Part shown: positions 1 to 4,431 of the stretch, in pieces
How positions within the stretch are numbered: position 1 is the stretch's first letter
Layout: the number at the start of each line of letters is the position of its first letter
Source of the DNA: Parcubacteria group bacterium
GTDB lineage: Bacteria > Patescibacteriota > Minisyncoccia > Phycocordibacterales > UBA12088
Assembly: GCA_021731325.1 (NCBI GenBank)
Contig: JAKFXP010000060.1
Location: 1-5,276 of the forward strand
Reading direction: 5' to 3'
Length of the DNA: 5,276 nt
Position numbers and translations under genes: made by a program
The notes under the pieces: generated by a model
The model's database searches: none
What the model was told of the DNA's origin: nothing
What the model saw: only the letters and a program-made list of their open reading frames with translations

Positions 1-656
1 AGGTGTCGGTAACCAGTTGGCGCATCTTCCGTATCATGGCGGAATTTGTGACTGGTTTTGAACTTCTGCGCAAATACCGTCTCGCTGCAACTGTCTTTGG
101 TTCTGCACGTTCACTTCCTGACGACAAGTGGTATCAAGAAGCGCAGAAGCTTGGCTACCTGCTCTCAAAATACGGCTTTGCGATTATTACCGGTGGGGGA
201 GGGGGTATTATGGGTGCTGCAAATAAAGGTGCCTATGAAGCGGGAGGGGACTCGGTAGGACTTAATATCAAACTTCCCCATGAGCAACGTTTGAACAGTT
301 ATGTTACTGATTCAGAAACATTTACCTTCTTCTTTCCTCGTAAGGTCATGTTATCTTTTGCGAGTGAGGTATATATTTATTTTCCCGGTGGCTTTGGCAC
401 CCTTGATGAATTTTTTGAAATCATTACCTTGGTGCAAACAGGTAAGATTACTCCGGTACCCATCGTACTCGTCGGAAAAGGGTTTTGGGAACCACTCATG
501 CAATGGGTTCGAACTACCGTACTCGAAGGCTATCATGCTATTCGTGAAGAAGATTTACGTCTGTTCCATGTTGTTGATAGTGCCGAAGAAGCCTATGAAT
601 ATATTCGCCAGCTGGACGGCGCGGAAGGGGATCCGATTGCAACACCTACCGCCTAA
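1..656 (+). CDS. LOG-family (TIGR00730-like) Rossmann-fold nucleotide phosphoribohydrolase, 5' end cut by window edge
   Basis: The protein matches the LOG/lysine-decarboxylase-like family, whose characterised members hydrolyse nucleoside 5'-monophosphates (cytokinin ribotides in plants and some bacteria) to the free base and ribose 5-phosphate in the cytosol. Counting from the GTG at base 3, the glycine loop GGGGGIMGAANKGAYEAGG is at residues 64-82, the PRKVML segment at 112-117, and the family signature PGGFGTLDE at 128-136, followed by EIITLVQTGK. The invariant Arg and Glu of these motifs are present, so the enzyme looks intact. The GTG at base 3 is probably internal: the SWRIFRIMAEFVTGFE segment normally lies some residues inside these proteins, so the true start is likely left of the window. 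Fifteen bases separate its stop from the ROK gene, so the two may be cotranscribed. The family is clear; the in vivo substrate is not. Confidence 0.93.
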   Translation, partial: VSVTSWRIFRIMAEFVTGFELLRKYRLAATVFGSARSLPDDKWYQEAQKLGYLLSKYGFAIITGGGGGIMGAANKGAYEAGGDSVGLNIKLPHEQRLNSYVTDSETFTFFFPRKVMLSFASEVYIYFPGGFGTLDEFFEIITLVQTGKITPVPIVLVGKGFWEPLMQWVRTTVLEGYHAIREEDLRLFHVVDSAEEAYEYIRQLDGAEGDPIATPTA

Positions 657-671
657 TCACTCCTAGCTTAC

Positions 672-1514
672 ATGTACGGTTACTTTGACATTGGGGGCAC
701 AAAAACGCGCGTCGCGGTAAGTACCGATGGACAGACATTAGGAGAAATAAAAAAATTCGACACCCCCACCGACTTTGATATCGGTATACACACCATCACG
801 GATGCACTACACACTCTCTCGGCAGGACACGTCTTTCGTGCTGTTGGGGGTGGTGTTGCAGGCCCGGTATCATCCGACAAGAGTGTACTCGTTCGCTCCC
901 CCCACTTACCTGATTGGGTGGGCAAACCCCTCACGACCGCCATACAAACTGCACTCGGCACGTCGTCCGTATACATCGAAAATGATTCGGCTATCGTGGG
1001 GCTTGGTGAAGCACATTATGGTGCAGGGGAGGGAGATGCCATTATGGCCTACATTACCGTATCCACCGGCGTGGGAGGAGTGCGCATCATTGACGGCATT
1101 ATTGACCGGTCAAGTGTTGGATTTGAGCCGGGGCATCAAATCTTGGATATAGATCATACTCTCTTTCCACAAGAAAAAAACGGTGAGGCAGAGGAGTTAT
1201 TGTCCGGTACATCGGTAGCAGAGCGATTTCATAAAAAAGCGTATGAGATTACCGACCCCGCTGTCTGGGAAGACCTGTCACGCATTCTCGCCCACTTACT
1301 GAACAATGTTGCCGTACTCTGGTCTCCCAATACGATTGTCCTTGGAGGGTCTATGATGGTAGGGAATCCCGCCATTCCTATTGACCGAGTCATCTACCAC
1401 TTACAACACCTGCTTACTATTTTTCCTACCCCACCAACGCTTAAGCTAGCTACACTGAAAGACCTCGGAGGACTCTATGGTGCCATGACCTACGTCAGGC
1501 AACATGAAAAATAA
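672..1514 (+). CDS. ROK-family sugar kinase-like protein lacking the zinc-binding cysteines
   Basis: This 280-residue protein has the actin-like ATPase fold of ROK sugar kinases (glucokinase, fructokinase, ManNAc kinase) and ROK repressors. It starts directly with the phosphate-1 loop DIGGTKTRVAV (6-16), has no N-terminal DNA-binding domain, and so looks like an enzyme. The sugar-site motif IENDS (102-106) supplies the expected catalytic base Asp105. The phosphate-2 motif STGVGG is at 131-136, FEPGH at 151-155 (His155 is the usual zinc and sugar ligand), and the adenosine-side GGS at 225-227. The canonical CxCGxxGCxE zinc loop is absent: residues 156-177 (around TLFPQEKNGEAEELL) have no cysteine, though the following SG..VAERF is kept. 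At 280 residues it is slightly short for the family, which fits the lost loop. The ATG has no clear Shine-Dalgarno sequence and follows the LOG stop by 15 bases. Family membership is strong; substrate is unknown. Confidence 0.9.
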   Translation: MYGYFDIGGTKTRVAVSTDGQTLGEIKKFDTPTDFDIGIHTITDALHTLSAGHVFRAVGGGVAGPVSSDKSVLVRSPHLPDWVGKPLTTAIQTALGTSSVYIENDSAIVGLGEAHYGAGEGDAIMAYITVSTGVGGVRIIDGIIDRSSVGFEPGHQILDIDHTLFPQEKNGEAEELLSGTSVAERFHKKAYEITDPAVWEDLSRILAHLLNNVAVLWSPNTIVLGGSMMVGNPAIPIDRVIYHLQHLLTIFPTPPTLKLATLKDLGGLYGAMTYVRQHEK

Positions 1515-1540
1515 GCATATATTACAACGTATCGTGCGAA

Positions 1541-1552
1541 CTGTACGTACAG
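1541..1552. repeat. Perfect 12-bp palindrome CTGTACGTACAG
   Basis: CTGTACGTACAG is its own reverse complement. It lies between the ROK stop and the promoter at 1577. Its core GTACGTAC recurs as a second palindrome, AGTACGTACT, at 1671-1680, just inside the transglycosylase reading frame. It could be an operator half of a pair, or chance in a GTAC-rich genome. Confidence 0.5.
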
Positions 1553-1576
1553 AGTAAATAAGAACACATAATACAC

Positions 1577-1605
1577 TTGCGTGTCAATAGAAACTATGGT
1601 ATATT
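1577..1605 (+). promoter_or_regulatory. Sigma70-type promoter with extended -10
   Basis: TTGCGT (1577-1582) and TATATT (1600-1605) are separated by exactly 17 bases, and TG at 1597-1598 gives an extended -10 (TGGTATATT). Transcription would start near 1612, about 50 bases before the GTG of the transglycosylase gene. A perfect inverted repeat overlaps both promoter boxes. Confidence 0.65.
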
Positions 1606-1610
1606 GACAC
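1581..1610. promoter_or_regulatory. Putative operator: 9-bp perfect inverted repeat over the promoter
   Basis: GTGTCAATA (1581-1589) and TATTGACAC (1602-1610) are exact reverse complements separated by 12 bases. The left arm overlaps the end of the -35 box and the right arm covers most of the -10 box. A dimeric repressor bound here would block the polymerase. The arms are 21 bp apart centre to centre, two helical turns, which suits a dimer on one face. No regulator gene is visible nearby. Confidence 0.5.
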
Positions 1611-1617
1611 ATGCCCC

Positions 1618-1641
1618 CTGCAGACCACCTGCAGCTTTTTT
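1618..1641 (+). terminator. Short hairpin plus T6, leader attenuator or ROK-operon terminator
   Basis: CTGCAG (1618-1623) and CTGCAG (1629-1634) pair as a 6-bp stem with loop ACCAC, followed by C and six T (1636-1641). This is the layout of a weak intrinsic terminator. It lies just after the predicted start of transcription (about 1612) and before the GTG at 1663. It may end read-through from the ROK gene, attenuate the downstream gene, or both. Confidence 0.45.
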
Positions 1642-1662
1642 GTTGTTGGGTGGGCTCTGGGA

Positions 1663-2226
1663 GTGGCCTCAGTACGTACTATTCGAGAGCGTGTATGGCA
1701 CGCGTGCAAACGGGTACTTTGTGTCTTTACTATTAGAATTTGGCTTATTTTAGGTACTATTATTGCATACACGGTTGCTGCTGCCGCACACTTAGTAAGT
1801 GTGCCCCCAGTCGCAATCGAACTTAATACTGACGTCACGGTTCGGACAGCATTAGCCTACGAAACACCATCTCGAACAACACACCTCGCTGCCCGCACCG
1901 AAACCGTATCCGGTTCTAATACACACGTAGAACAACGCATACGGGAATATTTTGCTGATATTCCTATTATGATACAGGTGGCACGCTGCGAGTCTGGATT
2001 TGAGCAATTTAACCCAACAACCGGAGATATTTTCCGAGGATGGATGAATCCAAAAGATCTTGGGGTCATGCAAATTAATGAAGGGTATCATGGCACTGAA
2101 GCCAAGCGACTCGGTTTAGATCTGTATACCTTGGAAGGTAACATGGCATACGCACGATCTCTCTACAATGCACAGGGAACCCAGCCTTGGAGTGCATCAC
2201 GGTATTGCTGGGGTAGTAGCATATAA
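1663..2226 (+). CDS. Membrane-anchored lytic transglycosylase/lysozyme-like protein
   Basis: This 187-residue protein has a basic N-terminus, one membrane helix at about 19-46 (VLCVFTIRIWLILGTIIAY...), a low-complexity Thr/Ala-rich linker (about 50-88), and a compact C-terminal lysozyme-like domain (about 89-187). The domain shows RCESGFEQFN with the probable catalytic Glu110, GVMQIN at 134-139, then NMAYARSLYNAQGTQPWSAS and a final CW, as in SLT-type transglycosylases that cleave the MurNAc-GlcNAc bond of peptidoglycan. Cys109 and Cys182 could form a disulphide outside the cell. The helix would act as an anchor, N-terminus inside. GTG at 1663 is the only plausible start: the frame is open upstream only to base 1591 and has no ATG or GTG there. 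No good Shine-Dalgarno is seen. The domain is minimal, close to the small transglycosylases of candidate phyla bacteria. Activity is inferred from motifs. Confidence 0.82.
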   Translation: MASVRTIRERVWHACKRVLCVFTIRIWLILGTIIAYTVAAAAHLVSVPPVAIELNTDVTVRTALAYETPSRTTHLAARTETVSGSNTHVEQRIREYFADIPIMIQVARCESGFEQFNPTTGDIFRGWMNPKDLGVMQINEGYHGTEAKRLGLDLYTLEGNMAYARSLYNAQGTQPWSASRYCWGSSI

Positions 2227-2253
2227 AACACACCCGTACTTCACACTCGTATC

Positions 2254-2262
2254 TGGTATACT
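2254..2262 (+). promoter_or_regulatory. Extended -10 promoter element
   Basis: TGGTATACT (2254-2262) is an extended -10 of the same form as the one at 1597-1605. No good -35 is seen 16-18 bases upstream. Transcription would start near 2269, giving a leader of only about 8 bases before the ATG at 2277, so the mRNA would be nearly leaderless. Confidence 0.5.
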
Positions 2263-2276
2263 TACCGCATATCTCT

Positions 2277-2465
2277 ATGGATGCTCATACCTTTATTAAA
2301 GTATCTACGGGAAGTATTGTAGTACCTCTCGCCGTCGTGTTGAATACGGTATGGCCGTGGTGGACTAAACAAACTTCACTACCACTAAAAATTATGACCG
2401 GAGTGTTCGTACTCCCGTTTACTGCGGTGGTGGCAACCATGGTTCATTTTTGGAACGAATATTAA
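2277..2465 (+). CDS. Small two-helix membrane protein, function unknown
   Basis: This is a 62-residue hypothetical protein with two predicted membrane segments, about 11-29 (TGSIVVPLAVVLNTVWPWW) and 37-59 (LKIMTGVFVLPFTAVVATMVHFW). A short basic/polar turn, TKQTS, joins them, which suggests a helical hairpin with both ends on the same side. I do not recognise a family. An extended -10 element ends 14 bases before the ATG. The hydrophobic composition and the fit between promoter and start favour a real gene. It has no Shine-Dalgarno sequence, and if transcribed as predicted it would be almost leaderless. It is the last + strand gene before the repeat array, which starts 6 bases after its stop. 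It may be a species-specific small membrane protein; a random ORF cannot be excluded. Confidence 0.55.
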   Translation: MDAHTFIKVSTGSIVVPLAVVLNTVWPWWTKQTSLPLKIMTGVFVLPFTAVVATMVHFWNEY

Positions 2466-2477
2466 ATTTTTATTGTG

Positions 2478-2741
2478 CGACATTGTTTTCTTATGAGCGA
2501 TGAGCGAATTAGAAAACAAGGAGTGCCCGCAGGCCGACATTGTTTTGTTACGACGGTAAGGAGTTAGAAAACAAGAAGTACTCCCGTGGTGCGACATTGT
2601 TTTCTTATGAGCGATGAGCGAATTAGAAAACAAGGAGTGCCCGCAGGCCGACATTGTTTTGTACGACCAACGGGAGTTACAAAGTTTTGTTACGAAGCGA
2701 TGAGCGCGTTACGAGTTAGACCAATACGGAGTGTGGTACGG
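2478..2741. repeat. 57-bp tandem repeat array with hairpin units
   Basis: Units start with CGACATTGTTTT at 2478, 2535, 2592 and 2649, a strict 57-bp period. Units 1 and 3 are identical: bases 2475-2548 recur exactly as 2589-2662 (74 bp, offset 114). Unit 2 keeps the frame of the repeat but has a different loop. Unit 4 is cut short (about 2649-2683), and a degenerate fifth follows (2684-2741) with the shared core GCGATGAGCG at 2697-2706. In units 1 and 3, TTGTTTTCT pairs with AGAAAACAA around a loop of about 19 bases. Between units, AAAACAA, a GCC-cgca-GGC mini-hairpin and TTGTTTT form the A-tract, hairpin, T-tract pattern of a two-way terminator. There are no unique spacers or CRISPR-like features. 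Confidence 0.85.
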
Positions 2742-2779
2742 TGATGTAGTAGTGTGTACTTCAAACAAACAGGTACTGA

Positions 2780-2805
2780 GGTACTCGAAGTCATACTCTA
2801 GTACC
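2780..2805. repeat. Hairpin GGTACT / AGTACC in the intergenic region
   Basis: GGTACT (2780-2785) pairs with AGTACC (2800-2805), and inside it AGT pairs with ACT around a CAT loop. GGTACT also occurs as a direct repeat just before, at 2772-2777. No T-tract follows, so it is not a convincing terminator. Role unknown. Confidence 0.35.
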
Positions 2806-2870
2806 TTATAGCCTAGTGTCGCACAATATATCTTTTACCCAGATAGCTTAGGCGACATATAATACCTACG

Positions 2871-3533
2871 CTAGGTTAGCGTGAGTCGTTTGCGCGTACT
2901 GCACATAGTACGGTAGTCCTTCCAATGGATTATCTGCACTTTTTCGGGCAATGCTTTTTTCTTATGAGCGAGCCACTGCACTATACGCTCTTTGTATATC
3001 TCATCGTTCAGGTATAAAAAATATATTGGATATTGACGCAGCTCACTTTGTGCGTATTTACGCTCCTTACTATTCACACAGCCCAAAAAGTTTTTGAATG
3101 TACTTGGGTAAAATACATCAGTACAAAAACCTCCTGAAGCATCGTGCACAAAAAAATCGGCACGCGTCCTCTTGTCGTCAGTAAAAAAATATTCTCGGTG
3201 CACAAACGGCTTTCCGAAATGCTCAACAAGGTACTCGTACACCAGCTCCTCAATCTCGTGAGCTCTAGCGTTGATGGTATGAGCTCGTTTGATACTGTGT
3301 TTGCCCGTACGAAGATCTGCATCACCAGACAAGCTTAAGCGCGTACGGACTGCCACAAGGCCTCCTAAGCTACGCTGAAGCGTGCGCGCGGTTGGCAAAT
3401 ACTCAAACTCATCAATCTCAGAGGCTGTTGGGTACTTTCCATGGAGTCTGTGAAAATAGTCGAATCCCGCTCGTAATTGTTCATCAGTCCATGGAATAGT
3501 TTTTCCTCTTGTGCCACGTCGTCGGGGTTCCAT
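2871..3533 (-). CDS. Putative nuclease: helix-rich DNA-binding-type repeat plus PD-(D/E)XK-like domain
   Basis: This 220-residue protein is read from ATG at 3533. Residues 14-68 (WTDEQL...GKYPTASEID...LPTARTLQRSLGGLVAVRTRL) resemble the homing-endonuclease-associated helical repeat, with the pattern GxYPTxxEID, LPxxRTxxRxxGG and VRxxL, which is probably DNA-binding. Residues 92-210 look like a compact alpha/beta nuclease domain: a helix EIEELVYEYLVEHFG, then RADFFV (Asp126), CTDVFY (Asp139), NSKERKY (Lys156) and strand YPIYFLYL. The Asp, Asp and displaced Lys would suit a degenerate PD-(D/E)XK site, but this is inference. An upstream TTG would add 33 Arg-rich residues. I reject it because it lies inside the terminator hairpin and upstream of the promoter. 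The chosen ATG follows AGGGG by four bases. The gene is probably transcribed alone. It could be an orphan restriction or repair nuclease. Confidence 0.75.
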   Translation of the reverse strand: MEPRRRGTRGKTIPWTDEQLRAGFDYFHRLHGKYPTASEIDEFEYLPTARTLQRSLGGLVAVRTRLSLSGDADLRTGKHSIKRAHTINARAHEIEELVYEYLVEHFGKPFVHREYFFTDDKRTRADFFVHDASGGFCTDVFYPSTFKNFLGCVNSKERKYAQSELRQYPIYFLYLNDEIYKERIVQWLAHKKKALPEKVQIIHWKDYRTMCSTRKRLTLT

Positions 3534-3542
3534 ATGACCCCT

Positions 3543-3571
3543 AGTATCTAATAAGTCGTATATACTGTAAA
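3543..3571 (-). promoter_or_regulatory. Promoter of the putative nuclease gene
   Basis: Read on the - strand, TTTACA (3571-3566) and GATACT (3548-3543) are 17 bases apart. The ATG at 3533 starts 9 bases after the -10 box, so the leader would be very short. The promoter supports the start at 3533 over the longer frame. Confidence 0.5.
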
Positions 3572-3581
3572 GGCGACTTAT
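3551..3581. promoter_or_regulatory. Putative operator: 8-bp inverted repeat around the -35 box
   Basis: ATAAGTCG (3551-3558) and CGACTTAT (3574-3581) are exact reverse complements, 15 bases apart. One arm lies in the spacer between the promoter boxes and the other just upstream of the -35 box, so a bound dimer would cover the -35. It could also form a hairpin in read-through RNA. Confidence 0.4.
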
Positions 3582-3617
3582 CAACTGCACTGCCCTCCTC
3601 CGTACCCTTATACAAAC

Positions 3618-3640
3618 ACGGCCTCTGTACAAGAGGCCGT
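3618..3640 (-). terminator. GC-rich terminator hairpin after the DUF1653 gene
   Basis: ACGGCCTCT (3618-3626) and AGAGGCCGT (3632-3640) form a perfect 9-bp stem with a 5-base loop, 16 bases past the stop of the DUF1653 gene. On the - strand the stem is followed by GTTTGT, a weak T-tract. On the + strand TTTATT follows, so it may act both ways. Confidence 0.7.
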
Positions 3641-3656
3641 TTATTCCAATATACTT

Positions 3657-4007
3657 TCACCGGCGACCCGGATAGAGTTTTTCCTTGATGCGTACGAGCG
3701 CTTCTATGACATCGGGATCATTAATTGGTATGAAGCGTAGGCCAATATCTACCCCATCCTTCATAACATGTTTATCCATCCACATCTCAAGCGGTCGATT
3801 GTCCATACACACTACCCCAAGCGCTTGTGAGACTTTGTACACCTCTGCCGTTGTATACAGTGGTAGATAGTTCACATACCACACATCATCTTCAGTGTGA
3901 AGGCCGATGCCTACCACTTCATATGCGTAATTATTTATTGCCTTACAGGGGTCGTGTTTGTAGTGATAATAGAACCCACTGGTTGGAATCTCTGTTGGTA
4001 ATTGCAT
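3657..4007 (-). CDS. DUF1653-family protein
   Basis: This 116-residue protein carries the DUF1653 hallmarks. Near the N-terminus are GFYYHYKHDP (11-20) and NNYAYEVVGIGLHTED (25-40). In the middle is YLPLY (47-51), and towards the C-terminus RPLEMWMDK (71-79) and LRFIPINDPDV (90-100). Families with this pattern are short cytosolic proteins of unknown function, sometimes found near nucleotide-metabolism genes. The conserved Tyr/His/Lys cluster suggests ligand binding, but no reaction is known to me. The start is well fixed: GAGGAG (4021-4016) lies 8 bases before the ATG, the best Shine-Dalgarno in the window. A promoter ends about 37 bases upstream, and a GC-rich hairpin follows the stop, so the gene looks like a single transcription unit. 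A possible small hairpin, GTCC/GGAC, lies in its leader at 4034-4046. Confidence 0.88.
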   Translation of the reverse strand: MQLPTEIPTSGFYYHYKHDPCKAINNYAYEVVGIGLHTEDDVWYVNYLPLYTTAEVYKVSQALGVVCMDNRPLEMWMDKHVMKDGVDIGLRFIPINDPDVIEALVRIKEKLYPGRR

Positions 4008-4015
4008 AGCTCATA

Positions 4016-4021
4016 CTCCTC
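4016..4021 (-). promoter_or_regulatory. Strong Shine-Dalgarno GAGGAG of the DUF1653 gene
   Basis: GAGGAG on the - strand with an 8-base gap to the ATG at 4007 fixes the start. It is notable because the other genes here lack a comparable site, which suggests leaderless or weak-SD initiation elsewhere. Confidence 0.75.
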
Positions 4022-4044
4022 GGGTAAATGAATGTCCAAACAGG

Positions 4045-4073
4045 ACTATACCGTGTCACCTATCTATGTGCAA
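4045..4073 (-). promoter_or_regulatory. Promoter of the DUF1653 gene
   Basis: Read on the - strand, TTGCAC (4073-4068) and TATAGT (4050-4045) are 17 bases apart. The leader would be about 30 bases and contains the Shine-Dalgarno. The TTG of the -35 box is also the last three bases of the solo 57-bp-type repeat copy next to it. Confidence 0.6.
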
Positions 4074-4132
4074 TGTCCTGCGGGTACTTCTTGTTTTGTA
4101 ACTTCCGTTGGTCGTAACGAAACAAAAATGTG
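4071..4132 (-). repeat. Solo diverged copy of the 57-bp repeat, opposite orientation
   Basis: On the - strand this stretch reads in the same order as the array units: ACATT, a T-rich arm, GTTACGACC, GGAAGTTAC, AAAACAAGAAGTAC, CCGCAGG, GACATTG. It matches unit 2 in the ACAAGAAGTAC part and unit 4 in the ACGACCAACGG loop. TTGTTTTGTAAC (4091-4102) and GTAACGAAACAA (4114-4125) form a 12-bp stem with one mismatch and one possible G-U, and an 11-base loop. It is thus a second genomic location of the family. Confidence 0.75.
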
Positions 4133-4135
4133 AAT

Positions 4136-4167
4136 TACCAATACCCTGGAATCCACCTATCTTGGTA
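4136..4167 (-). terminator. Possible terminator after the DUF3467 gene
   Basis: TACCAA (4136-4141) pairs with TTGGTA (4162-4167), and inside it TGGA (4147-4150) and TCCA (4152-4155) can pair. On the - strand ATTCACATTTTTG follows, so the T-run starts about 7 bases after the stem. It lies just past the DUF3467 stop. The stem is weak, and the adjacent solo repeat hairpin may do the work. Confidence 0.35.
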
Positions 4168-4174
4168 GAGTATC

Positions 4175-4420
4175 TTATTCCGGCAGATGCCTCGTGAAAT
4201 GTTTTTTTAACGTATCATCCAAAGCCTTCTGGAAACGTATCGCATGTTTTGGAGAAAGTACTATCTCCGATACCAGCACTCCTCTTCCCTCCTCTGCGCG
4301 AATCATAGCAAATTGTAGTATGACCTCTTCATCAGTTACGTGTACTTTTACACTATTTGCGTACGAGGGTTTTGCATCGGGACTGGTGGTGATTTGTATA
4401 TTTTTTTGTTCCATACTCAT
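4175..4420 (-). CDS. DUF3467-family small protein
   Basis: This 81-residue protein fits DUF3467. It has PSYANSVKVHVTDEEVILQF (18-37), a two-strand stretch GVLVSEIVLSPKHAIRF (47-63) with the family's SPxHA turn, and a C-terminal helix (64-76). The family is widespread in bacteria and archaea, cytosolic, and of unknown function. The ATG at 4420 is 11 bases after the M23 stop codon, with no Shine-Dalgarno. Translation probably depends on termination of the upstream gene, and both are likely on one mRNA. A second Met two codons later (4414) could be used. A shadow reading frame on the other strand (4194-4445) is rejected because this one carries the family motifs. Confidence 0.87.
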   Translation of the reverse strand: MSMEQKNIQITTSPDAKPSYANSVKVHVTDEEVILQFAMIRAEEGRGVLVSEIVLSPKHAIRFQKALDDTLKKHFTRHLPE

Positions 4421-4431
4421 TAGTCGAATTA

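Larger units (their letters stand above)
2471..2828. repeat. Repeat block bounded by 12-bp terminal inverted repeats (MITE-like)
   Basis: TATTGTGCGACA (2471-2482) and TGTCGCACAATA (2817-2828) are exact reverse complements that enclose nearly the whole noncoding gap between convergent genes. Because the outer two bases are TA, the ends can be read as TTGTGCGACA inverted repeats with a TA target duplication, as for Tc1/mariner or IS630-type elements and their MITEs. No transposase is encoded inside. The left end runs directly into the 57-bp tandem repeats. Beyond the repeats (2742-2816) there is only a possible hairpin at 2780-2805 and no credible gene. The block may instead be a chromosomal intergenic element rather than a mobile one. 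Confidence 0.4.

Noticed and set aside
1611..1736. 41-residue frame starting at ATG 1611 (MPPADHLQLF...)
   Set aside because: It overlaps the transglycosylase gene in another frame, its ATG lies at or just before the predicted transcription start, and the composition is not protein-like.
1584..1838. Minus-strand 84-residue frame over the transglycosylase promoter
   Set aside because: It is antisense to a gene with clear lysozyme-fold motifs and has no start signals of its own.
2385..2654. Minus-strand 89-residue reading frame with a 19-residue repeat (MSACGHSLFSNSLIAHKKT)
   Set aside because: 57 bp is a multiple of three, so the DNA repeat automatically yields a repeated peptide. It overlaps the small membrane gene, has no Shine-Dalgarno or promoter, and the solo copy keeps the hairpin rather than a frame.
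2478..2741. CRISPR array
   Set aside because: Units are contiguous 57-bp tandem copies with no unique spacers of constant length, and no cas gene is near.
2858..2863. Perfect TATAAT on the + strand pointing into the nuclease gene as an antisense promoter
   Set aside because: No reasonable -35 is found 16-18 bases upstream and no + strand gene follows. AT-rich chance match is likely.
2466..2870. Integron attC sites
   Set aside because: The hairpins lack the paired RYYYAAC/GTTRRRY core sites, no integrase is visible, and genes converge on the array instead of sharing one direction.
2868..2882. ACGCTA-GGT-TAGCGT hairpin at the nuclease stop as a terminator
   Set aside because: The stem is perfect but only 6 bp with a 3-base loop, overlaps the stop codon, and has no T-tract on the - strand.
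3534..3632. Longer nuclease start at TTG 3632 (33 extra residues)
   Set aside because: The TTG lies inside the 9-bp terminator hairpin and upstream of the predicted promoter. The ATG at 3533 has AGGGG in front and begins the conserved part.
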